5,654 bases of DNA from positions 1 through 5,654 of the forward strand of contig LSCM01000095.1 in assembly GCA_001577185.1 (NCBI GenBank), given 5' to 3'. This DNA is from Cloacimonetes bacterium TCS62 (lineage in GTDB: Bacteria > Cloacimonadota > Cloacimonadia > Cloacimonadales > TCS61). Both the position numbers and the translations under genes were made by a program. Positions 1 to 5,619 of the stretch are shown here, piece after piece. Every line of letters begins with the position of its first letter. Within the stretch, counting starts at the first letter, position 1. The notes below the pieces were generated by a model that worked only from the letters and a program-made list of their open reading frames with translations, made no database searches and was not told the DNA's origin.

Positions 1-1278
1 ATTCCCCTCTCTTACTTTTATAATTCCATTTATAACAGAGATATCAACCTGTTTTGCATCACAAAGAACTATTGCTCCCAACGGATCGGATAATCCACCT
101 GAAAATTCAAGACGATTAAGATTAAAACCAATAAAATCAGCTGCTTTTCCCTCTTTGAGGGTACCTGTGAAATCACTGATCCGAAGAACATTTGAACCAC
201 CAACAGTTCCCATTTCTAATATTTCATAAGGTGTGATCGCATCAGCTCCATACTTTACTCTCTGCAAAAGTAAAGCATTTCTAATTTCCGAAATCATATT
301 ATTTGTGTCATTACTAGCACTTCCATCTACTGCTATCCCAATTCTTATTTTGTTCTTTAGTGTGGTCACTGGAGCTATTCCAGAGCCTAACCTCATATTA
401 GAAGATGGACAGTGAGCCATGCCAGAATCCGTCTTACTTAATTTTGCTCTATCTTGCTCATTTAACCAAACCAGGTGAGCAAACCAAGCTCTTTCATTCA
501 GCCATCCCAATTCTTCCATGTAATCCACCGGACGATAACCAACTTTTTCCAAACAAAATTTCTCTTCGTCCTGTGTTTCTGCTAGATGTGTGTGTATTAA
601 CAAATCGTTTTTATCTGCATACTTTGCAGTATCTCTCATTATTTTTTCCGTTACTGAAAAGGGAGAACATGGTGCCAGCGCTATTCTCAACATAGAGTGT
701 TTGCTTTTGTCGTGATATTTCGCAACAATTCTCTCAAATTCTTGCATTATCTCATCATCGGTTTGCACTACTGAATCAGGTGGTAACCCTCCATCTTTTT
801 TACTAAGAGACATGCATCCTCTTGTTGGATAGAAGCGCAAACCTGTTTTTCGTGCACCTTCGATCTCAGCATCAAATATCTTATTATTATTATTGGGAAA
901 AAGATACAAATGATCTGTAGAAGTGGTAACGCCTGTTTTGATCAATTCATTCGCAGCGATCTGTGTGCTAATGTATACAGCTTCTTCATCGATGTGTTTC
1001 CACTTCTCGTATAGAAACACCAACCAATCAAACAGTTTAGCACTTTGAACATCCTTGACATTCCTGAACATAGATTGATAAAAATGATGATGTGTATTGA
1101 TAAACCCTGGCATGATCAAATGATCTGTGCAATCTATTGTTTCATCTGCATCTCCCTTATATTCCACACTACCTATCTCTTTTATTATGTTATCCTCAGT
1201 TAAGATATAGGCATCACTTTGAAAATCTTTATTCTCGAATGTATACAAATAGGAGATATTTTTGAATAATTTCTTCAT
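1..1278 (-). CDS. 8-oxoguanine deaminase-type amidohydrolase (3' end cut by window edge)
   Basis: Zinc-dependent deaminase of the SsnA/AtzB/TrzN amidohydrolase group (COG0402). The best match from memory is 8-oxoguanine deaminase, which hydrolyses 8-oxoguanine to urate and ammonia in the cytosol. I translated 426 codons from the ATG at 1278 and met no stop, so the C-terminus lies beyond position 1; family members have roughly 440-460 residues, so little is missing. Visible landmarks are the metal motif NTHHHFYQ (H63, H65), DHLYLFP (122-128), PTRGCMSL (151-158), ALAPCSPFS (200-208), HTHLAET with H231 and E234, H268 in WFAHLVW, HCPSSNMRLGSG (289-300) and the catalytic Asp D318 in AVDGSASND. The PTRG, LAPCSP and CPSSNMRLGSG blocks are what favour 8-oxoguanine deaminase over atrazine-type hydrolases, although automatic annotation often uses the atrazine names. 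CGGAGGAA at 1281-1288 sets the start. The gene follows the recombinase gene by 20 bases. Substrate remains an inference. Confidence 0.85.
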   Translation of the reverse strand, partial: MKKLFKNISYLYTFENKDFQSDAYILTEDNIIKEIGSVEYKGDADETIDCTDHLIMPGFINTHHHFYQSMFRNVKDVQSAKLFDWLVFLYEKWKHIDEEAVYISTQIAANELIKTGVTTSTDHLYLFPNNNNKIFDAEIEGARKTGLRFYPTRGCMSLSKKDGGLPPDSVVQTDDEIMQEFERIVAKYHDKSKHSMLRIALAPCSPFSVTEKIMRDTAKYADKNDLLIHTHLAETQDEEKFCLEKVGYRPVDYMEELGWLNERAWFAHLVWLNEQDRAKLSKTDSGMAHCPSSNMRLGSGIAPVTTLKNKIRIGIAVDGSASNDTNNMISEIRNALLLQRVKYGADAITPYEILEMGTVGGSNVLRISDFTGTLKEGKAADFIGFNLNRLEFSGGLSDPLGAIVLCDAKQVDISVINGIIKVREGN

Positions 1279-1280
1279 AA

Positions 1281-1288
1281 TTCCTCCG
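1281..1288 (-). promoter_or_regulatory. Ribosome binding site of the deaminase gene
   Basis: CGGAGGAA on the minus strand, three to seven bases before the ATG at 1278. It is a near-perfect Shine-Dalgarno match. It lies in the 20-base gap after the recombinase stop, so the deaminase has its own initiation signal although it is probably co-transcribed. Confidence 0.8.
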
Positions 1289-1298
1289 TTTATTTTTT

Positions 1299-2201
1299 TC
1301 AATCCTCTTTATCGCTACGAGGATGAGCCTGACTATATGCGCTTTTAAGATCTTTTAAAGATAAATGTGTATAAAGCTCAGTAGTAGAGAGATTACTATG
1401 CCCCAGCATCTCCTGAACTGCCCTAAGATCTGCTCCATGTGAAAGTAGATGAGTAGCAAAAGAATGCCGTATTGAATGAGGTGAGTATCCTTTGGTTTTT
1501 GCAACTAAGATCAGATAACGGGACAAAATCTCCCTGATCTCATTTGGAGTCAAAGATCTGCCACTTTTCGAAAGGAAACAATATTCCTTACTGAACTTCG
1601 ACTCAAACAATGATCTTTGTTTTAAGTAATTTCTTACAGCTATTTTGGCCTTACTTCCAATAGGAACTAACCTTTCTTTATTTCCTTTACCAATTATCCT
1701 GATTATCTTATCCTCTAAATCGATCCAGTTCAATTTGCATTTTGAAATTTCACTAATACGCAATCCGCATGAATAAATAAGCTCTAAAATTGCTCTATTA
1801 CGGACTCCAAACTTATCAGAAAGATCCGGAATATTCAGAAGTTCTTCCATCTCCTTTTCGGAAAAATGCTTCGGTAGTTTTTTCTCAAATTTTGGAATAT
1901 GTAATTTTAGAGCAGGATCTTTTATTATGTAATTGTTTTGAAGACAAAATTGAAAAAAGCTTTTAATCGTAGTTGATTTACGGGCTAAAGTTCGATTACT
2001 TCTACCCTTTGAGCTCAATGTCCTCAAAAAATCTCGTAAATACAATCTTGTTATATTTTTCACAGTAATTTTCTGATCTTCGAAATACTTCTTTAAAAAA
2101 TCTTGCAGCTGTGTAAGATCTTTTTGATAAGCAATTATGGTGTTTTTAGTAAGTCCTTTCGACTTCTGGAACTTTATGAACTGATCAATTGCTTTATCCA
2201 T
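1299..2201 (-). CDS. xerD: Tyrosine recombinase of the XerC/XerD family
   Basis: Site-specific recombinase of the XerC/XerD type, which in most bacteria resolves chromosome dimers at dif near the terminus in concert with FtsK. It has 300 residues, close to E. coli XerD (298). Residues 1-100 form the SAM-like core-binding domain, with the typical opening of a short helix and a TIIAYQKDL segment. Residues 108-295 form the catalytic domain. All six active-site residues are visible: R148 in YSCGLRISE, K172 in GKGNKERLVP, H242 and R245 in PHSIRHSFATHLL, H268 in MLGHSNLSTT, and the nucleophile Y277 in ELYTHL. The ATG is preceded by GGAG five bases upstream (2207-2210). Spacing of the residues and the lack of a phage-type insertion point to a housekeeping Xer protein rather than an integron or phage integrase. 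XerC and XerD cannot be separated by eye, so the symbol is provisional; a single-Xer (XerH-like) system is also possible. No attachment site was recognised beside it. Confidence 0.9.
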   Translation of the reverse strand: MDKAIDQFIKFQKSKGLTKNTIIAYQKDLTQLQDFLKKYFEDQKITVKNITRLYLRDFLRTLSSKGRSNRTLARKSTTIKSFFQFCLQNNYIIKDPALKLHIPKFEKKLPKHFSEKEMEELLNIPDLSDKFGVRNRAILELIYSCGLRISEISKCKLNWIDLEDKIIRIIGKGNKERLVPIGSKAKIAVRNYLKQRSLFESKFSKEYCFLSKSGRSLTPNEIREILSRYLILVAKTKGYSPHSIRHSFATHLLSHGADLRAVQEMLGHSNLSTTELYTHLSLKDLKSAYSQAHPRSDKED

Positions 2202-2203
2202 TT

Positions 2204-2211
2204 CATCTCCG
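2204..2211 (-). promoter_or_regulatory. Ribosome binding site of the recombinase gene
   Basis: CGGAGATG on the minus strand, with the GGAG core five bases before the ATG at 2201. It supports that ATG as the start. Confidence 0.7.
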
Positions 2212-2297
2212 CATTAAGATCTTATAAATAATCTACTAGCTATATGATTAATATCATCCGCCTAAAACTGTTGGATACAAAATCTAAAGTCAAGTTT

Positions 2298-3032
2298 TTA
2301 TTTTAACCTCTCTTCAATCCAATTGCAATTTAATTTTCCATTATCGAATGTAAATCTTAATTTACCGTATTTATTCTTATTTGAAATTATACTGTAAAAT
2401 TTTGTCTTGTTATTCAGTAACTCATTCCTCTTTTCCTGATAATCAAAGCTAACGATCGCATCAACTGGTATATTTTTGACGATATCCGCATCGATATATT
2501 TACTCAGGCTAGATAACATGATCACAAAATCTGTTTCTTGCGAAAGTAACTCAGCTTGATATCTAGCGATCTCAAAAATGTTAGAATTAAATATTACATG
2601 TTCTGCAAGAGAATTCTTAACTGCAAAGTCCGGTGTATAGATTGAAAATATCCCTATTTTAAAGGAATCTGCTTCAATAATTTTATTTTCGATAATCTGT
2701 AAAGAATCACTTTTTATATTTGAAATAAGAAGATGCTGATCTAACGATTTTTCATTAAATAAATAATCAACTGGTGATACTATGTCTGGTTCTAGCAAAT
2801 TTATAAAAGCTACTGTTGCACTGTCTGATTGTGGTTCTTCTAATAATCTACCAGCGAAAATTAGTTTTTGTGAAATTGAATCATTTTTAATATTTTTTAT
2901 AAGAAAATTAACCATATTCATATTGTTCTTCTTAAATCTTGGTTCTATGAACAAGTTCAGATCCACGTAGTCCTCAGCAATCAAATAGATGCTTGAAAAT
3001 ATCATTATCAGAATATATATATTTTTTTTCAA
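2298..3032 (-). CDS. Secreted protein resembling a degenerate 5'-nucleotidase/metallophosphatase domain
   Basis: 244-residue protein with a signal peptide: KK at 2-3, a hydrophobic stretch at about 5-18, and a likely signal peptidase I site after LIA (19). It is thus probably periplasmic or surface-exposed. I do not recognise an exact family. The order of segments follows the UshA/5'-nucleotidase type of calcineurin-like metallophosphatase: LIFAGR (57-62) where LLxxGD is usual, NLLEPDIVSP (78-87) leading to where GNHEFD should be, LLISNI (101-106) like the family's aNi, FKIGIFSIYTP (124-134) like the kIgvigltt strand, DFVIMLSSLSKYID (168-181) where LSHxGxxxD is usual, and IPVDAIVSFDY (188-199) where giDxIigGHsH is usual. 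Every expected metal ligand is replaced, so catalysis is unlikely if the alignment is right. The start is TTG with a strong AGGAG six bases upstream; the first ATG (codon 10) would destroy the signal peptide. It lies divergent to the ATPase gene and 96 bases ahead of the recombinase gene. Confidence 0.6.
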   Translation of the reverse strand: MKKNIYILIMIFSSIYLIAEDYVDLNLFIEPRFKKNNMNMVNFLIKNIKNDSISQKLIFAGRLLEEPQSDSATVAFINLLEPDIVSPVDYLFNEKSLDQHLLISNIKSDSLQIIENKIIEADSFKIGIFSIYTPDFAVKNSLAEHVIFNSNIFEIARYQAELLSQETDFVIMLSSLSKYIDADIVKNIPVDAIVSFDYQEKRNELLNNKTKFYSIISNKNKYGKLRFTFDNGKLNCNWIEERLK

Positions 3033-3037
3033 TATTA

Positions 3038-3045
3038 ACTCCTAA
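3038..3045 (-). promoter_or_regulatory. Ribosome binding site that decides a TTG start
   Basis: TTAGGAGT on the minus strand, with AGGAG at 3039-3043 and six bases to the TTG at 3032-3030. The spacing is ideal for TTG, and no ATG lies between it and codon 10. This supports TTG as the true initiation codon. Confidence 0.75.
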
Positions 3046-3060
3046 AAAATTCTAGTAGTA

Positions 3061-3089
3061 CTTAAATACGAAATGACATAAGCTGTCAA
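3061..3089 (-). promoter_or_regulatory. Predicted leftward promoter for the secreted phosphatase-like gene
   Basis: On the minus strand the -35 hexamer is TTGACA (3089-3084, all six consensus bases). A 17-base spacer follows, then TTTAAG (3066-3061, four of six). Transcription would start near 3054, leaving a leader of about 22 bases before the TTG. The -35 is one outer end of the palindrome at 3084-3104. Predicted from sequence only; the -10 is weak. Confidence 0.45.
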
Positions 3090-3104
3090 AAAGATTTTTT
3101 GACA
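3084..3104. repeat. Perfect 21-base inverted repeat in the divergent promoter region
   Basis: Two 9-base arms (3084-3092 and 3096-3104) are exact reverse complements around the central GAT. Each outer end reads TTGACA outward. A further TGACA at 3074-3078 is inverted relative to the TGTCA at 3084-3088, with centres 10 bases apart, or about one helical turn. There are thus three half-site-like copies in 31 bases. It may be an operator, a symmetric pair of -35 elements, or both. As an RNA hairpin it would be AT-rich and weak, and it does not look like a terminator. Confidence 0.7.
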
Positions 3105-3126
3105 ATATCAATATGAATTTTAAATT
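3099..3126 (+). promoter_or_regulatory. Predicted rightward promoter for the ATPase gene
   Basis: TTGACA at 3099-3104 (full consensus), a 16-base spacer, then TAAATT at 3121-3126 (four of six). The start of transcription would be near 3133, giving a leader of about 22 bases before the ATG at 3155. This also means the upstream in-frame ATG at 3113 would not be on the transcript. Confidence 0.45.
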
Positions 3127-3144
3127 TGTTATGAATTTACTTAT

Positions 3145-3150
3145 AGAGGT
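3145..3150 (+). promoter_or_regulatory. Ribosome binding site that decides the ATPase start
   Basis: AGAGGT, with the GAGG core at 3146-3149, lies five bases before the ATG at 3155. The earlier in-frame ATGs at 3113 and 3131 have no such site. It therefore selects 3155 as the start. Confidence 0.7.
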
Positions 3151-3154
3151 AATA

Positions 3155-3853
3155 ATGCAAAATAAATTAATAATTGTAATAGGTGCATATGGAAGCGGGA
3201 AAAGCGAATATGCAATTAACATTGCTAAACAGTTACAAACTAGCAGTAAGAGGGTAACTTTAGTGGATCTTGATGTAGTTAATCCCTACTTTCGTAGTAG
3301 AAATATGCGAGAGAGATTTTTAAATGATGGTATTGATGTGATCGCTCCGGAAGGTGAATTTATGCATGCAGATCTACCCATGCTTTCTCCAAGAATTCAA
3401 GGAGCTATAGATGATTTGATAAATACGGTAGTCCTTGATGTCGGAGGAGATCCAAATGGATGTAAAGCATTAGGACGATATATTCCATCTATCAAAAATC
3501 GTGGTTACCAAATGCATCTTGTGGTTAATACGAAAAGACCATTTACTTCTAACAAAACTGGCATCATTGAGATGAAAAATACGCTTGAACGGGCTTCTAA
3601 ACTCAAAGTAACCGAATTGATCTCAAATACTAATCTCATGGACAATACAAACATAAATCTCATCAAAGACGGGATAAATATATTAAATGATGTTGCTCAG
3701 GAAACAAAAATTCCCTTTAATAAATTCTTAGTATTAAAAAAACACTCTAAAGATATTCCTGATAAAATTAATGGTAAACAAAAAACTATCTTAGAATACT
3801 TTTTGAACAAACCTTGGGAAATGAAAAACAAAGTTCATATGAAAGGTATATAA
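3155..3853 (+). CDS. P-loop ATPase of the MinD/CobQ-like class, function unknown
   Basis: 232-residue cytosolic nucleotide-binding protein. Counting from the ATG at 3155, the Walker A loop is GAYGSGKS (10-17). Then come VDLDVVNPYFRSR (37-49), HADLPMLSP (71-79), the Walker B-like strand VVLDVGGDP (92-100) followed by ALGRY (105-109), VVNTKRPFT (123-131) and SNTNL (157-161). This pattern matches a conserved family, usually annotated only as ATP-binding protein, that I recall lying near 2-oxoacid:ferredoxin oxidoreductase genes in anaerobes; no such gene is seen here. The loop lacks the second, amino-terminal lysine of ParA/MinD proteins (KGGxGK), so a ParA-type partition role is not supported. 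An in-frame extension back to 3113 (14 more residues) is possible, but it has no ribosome binding site and overlaps the promoter region. The gene stands alone, divergent from the secreted protein and convergent with rsmA. No membrane segment is visible. Confidence 0.8.
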   Translation: MQNKLIIVIGAYGSGKSEYAINIAKQLQTSSKRVTLVDLDVVNPYFRSRNMRERFLNDGIDVIAPEGEFMHADLPMLSPRIQGAIDDLINTVVLDVGGDPNGCKALGRYIPSIKNRGYQMHLVVNTKRPFTSNKTGIIEMKNTLERASKLKVTELISNTNLMDNTNINLIKDGINILNDVAQETKIPFNKFLVLKKHSKDIPDKINGKQKTILEYFLNKPWEMKNKVHMKGI

Positions 3854-3893
3854 GAAACTTATTTAAGAATAAAGCCAACAACTTCAAAACAAA

Positions 3894-4700
3894 TTAGTCT
3901 AGATCATTATCTCTTTTTAATTTTCTAATACCATCATATAATTCAATGAATTCCGATTCTGATAGAGTTTCTGCTCTACGAGTTAAAGCTATATTACAAA
4001 GAGACTTCAATTTTTCTACTTGCGGTTTTGGAATTAACATTCTTAAATTTCTTCGTAACATCTTACGTCTATTTCTAAATCCTACTTTTACAATGTGCCA
4101 GAACAATTCTTCATCTTCTAAAATTGGTTTATCTTCTCGGGGTCTTAAAATTATAACTGCAGAATTAACTTTTGGTTGTGGCTTAAATACTTGTGGACCG
4201 ACTGTAAATCCATAATCAACATTAAAATAAAACTGTATTTTTAAAGTCAATTTACCATAGTCTTTACTACCGATATCAGCAGCTATGCGTTTAGCAACTT
4301 CCTTTTGTATCATCAAGACGACCTTAGAAAAATTATGTGCCTTCTTAGTTACTTTATATAAGAATGGTGAAGTGATCTGATATGGTAAATTAGCTACGAT
4401 CTTTACTTTTTCCTTTGGTAAATAGTCTTGCCAGTTAATCTTTAAAATATCTACATTGATGAGTTCTACCTTAGAGTTAAATCTCTTCTTTAATAATGGT
4501 ATCAAGTCGGAATCAATTTCAAAACAGGTTAATATACATTTTTGATCTACTAGTTCATTAGTTAATATACCCCTACCTGGACCGATCTCCCACACATTTT
4601 CATTTTCTTGTAAATGAGCTAAGTTCACGATCTTCTTAGCAATATTTTTGTCTGTAAGAAAATGTTGCCCGAGTGATTTTTTCATTCTAAACTTTTTCAT
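3894..4700 (-). CDS. rsmA: 16S rRNA (adenine1518-N6/adenine1519-N6)-dimethyltransferase KsgA
   Basis: S-adenosylmethionine-dependent enzyme that dimethylates two adjacent adenines in the last hairpin of 16S rRNA during late 30S assembly; its loss in other bacteria gives kasugamycin resistance. It has 268 residues, against 273 in E. coli. Visible features are the amino-terminal KKSLGQHFLTD (7-17), SAM motif I with E38, G40, G42 and G44 in WEIGPGRGILT, the acidic SAM-ribose residue E61 in CFEID, D84 in NVDIL, the catalytic NLPYQITSP (104-112), VFKPQPKVNSAV (171-182) and the helical C-terminal domain with FRNRRKMLRRNL (208-219). The ATG overlaps the hslO stop by four bases (ATGA), and no good ribosome binding site precedes it, so translation is probably coupled to hslO. 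A second ATG at codon 6 (4685) also precedes the conserved KKSLGQHFL and cannot be excluded as the start. Confidence 0.95.
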   Translation of the reverse strand: MKKFRMKKSLGQHFLTDKNIAKKIVNLAHLQENENVWEIGPGRGILTNELVDQKCILTCFEIDSDLIPLLKKRFNSKVELINVDILKINWQDYLPKEKVKIVANLPYQITSPFLYKVTKKAHNFSKVVLMIQKEVAKRIAADIGSKDYGKLTLKIQFYFNVDYGFTVGPQVFKPQPKVNSAVIILRPREDKPILEDEELFWHIVKVGFRNRRKMLRRNLRMLIPKPQVEKLKSLCNIALTRRAETLSESEFIELYDGIRKLKRDNDLD

Positions 4701-5575
4701 TTACTATCAATGATCTCTTCGATTTCATTTTTGCCAAATTTGTAATCGGTATTACAAAAATGACATTTTACAGTTAGGGTTTCATTATTTTCATTTGCTT
4801 CCTGTAACTCTTGCTTGGATAAAAGTCTTAACCCATTTTCAAATTTTTCTTTAGAACAATCACACTTGTAACTTCCTGGTTTTATCTCATTGATTTCTGG
4901 TGAAAGATCCTTCAAAATGAACTTTTCTAACAAAGTTTCAATAGAATGTCCCATATCCATCATATCGGTTAAATTAGGGAAGTGCATTAAATTCTCTTCT
5001 ATTTGAGATATTATCTCCTTAGGGGCATCTGGCATCATTTGAATTATAAAACCACCTGCTTTCGAAACACTTCCATCTGGCATCACCAGAGTTCCCAATC
5101 CTACAGAAGAAGGTATTTGTTCAGATTTTACAAAATAATAAGTTAAGTCTTTAGCTATAGTTCCATACTTCATTTCTACTTGCCCTGCGTACGGTCTTTT
5201 TAAACCCAGATCTTTAATTATATTTAAAGTACCTTTCCCAATAGCTTTACTTATATCTATTGAATCCGTCTCTTCATTAAGTGGAAGCTCAACTTCCGGA
5301 TTTTTTACATAACCTTTTACAAATCCATTCTTATTCCCAGTTACAATTACTCCACCAATAGGTCCATCACAATCTATTTTTAATGTTAAAACATTCTCAT
5401 CTGACTTCAGATCTATCGACATCATTAATGCTGCACTCAACATCCTTCCTATAATTACAGAATTTGTTATTGATAAATGATGTATTTCAACAGCTTTTTT
5501 TACTGTTTGTGTGCTATCTACTGCAAAAAATCTGATATTCTTATCTTTAGTCATTCCTCTTAAGATTCTATCCAT
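4697..5575 (-). CDS. hslO: Redox-regulated chaperone Hsp33
   Basis: Cytosolic ATP-independent holdase. When reduced, four cysteines bind zinc and the protein is inactive; oxidative unfolding releases the zinc and switches chaperone activity on. It has 292 residues, the usual length. The amino-terminal domain shows RILRGMTKDKNIRFFAVD (3-20), the GRMLSAALMM helix (43-52), KIDCDGPIGG (66-75), GYVKNPEVELP (88-98) and QIPSSVGLGTLV (153-164). The C-terminal redox switch has the full set of ligands: CDC (C238, C240) and CHFC (C271, C274), so it should be regulated normally. The ATG at 5575 has AGGAG five bases upstream (5581-5585). An internal ATG at codon 8 has a GAGGA directly abutting it, too close to be effective. 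The stop overlaps the rsmA start. The start region lies inside an inverted repeat (5560-5619). Confidence 0.95.
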   Translation of the reverse strand: MDRILRGMTKDKNIRFFAVDSTQTVKKAVEIHHLSITNSVIIGRMLSAALMMSIDLKSDENVLTLKIDCDGPIGGVIVTGNKNGFVKGYVKNPEVELPLNEETDSIDISKAIGKGTLNIIKDLGLKRPYAGQVEMKYGTIAKDLTYYFVKSEQIPSSVGLGTLVMPDGSVSKAGGFIIQMMPDAPKEIISQIEENLMHFPNLTDMMDMGHSIETLLEKFILKDLSPEINEIKPGSYKCDCSKEKFENGLRLLSKQELQEANENNETLTVKCHFCNTDYKFGKNEIEEIIDSK

Positions 5576-5619
5576 TTAAACTCCTAACTAAATAACTTTA
5601 GTCACTCAAAGAATCTTAA
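5560..5619 (-). promoter_or_regulatory. Possible mRNA stem-loop enclosing the hslO ribosome binding site
   Basis: A perfect 10-base inverted repeat: AGAATCTTAA at 5610-5619 and TTAAGATTCT at 5560-5569 on the plus strand. In the leftward mRNA the upstream arm could pair with codons 4-7 of hslO, holding AGGAG and the ATG in a loop of 40 bases. Only two of the ten pairs are G-C. A 10-base repeat at this distance could arise by chance about once in an AT-rich window of this size, and it matters only if transcription starts before 5619. Confidence 0.25.
5581..5585 (-). promoter_or_regulatory. Ribosome binding site of hslO
   Basis: AGGAG on the minus strand, five bases before the ATG at 5575. The rest of the upstream region to 5654 holds no gene and no promoter that I can place with confidence. 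Confidence 0.75.

Noticed and set aside
233..695. Two plus-strand open frames (233-415 and 405-695)
   Set aside because: They lie antisense to the deaminase gene, whose frame is continuous with all family motifs, and they have no recognisable protein features.
880..894. ATT-type trinucleotide run giving four Asn residues in the deaminase
   Set aside because: It is in frame, short, and falls in a loop after DHLYLFP that I expect to vary in the family; it looks like ordinary AT-rich slippage.
2236..2262. Short inverted repeats beside the xer gene as a possible dif or attachment site
   Set aside because: ATGAT-TAAT-ATCAT is only a 5-base stem, and nothing resembles the conserved XerD arm TTATGTTAAAT. 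There are no direct repeats marking an integrated element.
2202..2297. Promoter ahead of the recombinase gene
   Set aside because: TTGACT (2293-2288) and TATAAG (2226-2221) on the minus strand look like promoter boxes but are far from the proper spacing to each other. No pair with good spacing was found.
2782..2970. Plus-strand open frame of 62 codons
   Set aside because: Antisense to the secreted phosphatase-like gene, with no motif and no ribosome binding site of note.
3113..3154. Amino-terminal extension of the ATPase from the ATG at 3113
   Set aside because: It has no ribosome binding site, overlaps the predicted promoter, and the conserved family start fits the ATG at 3155 preceded by AGAGGT.
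3946..4215. Plus-strand open frame of 89 codons
   Set aside because: Antisense shadow of rsmA, which is unambiguous.
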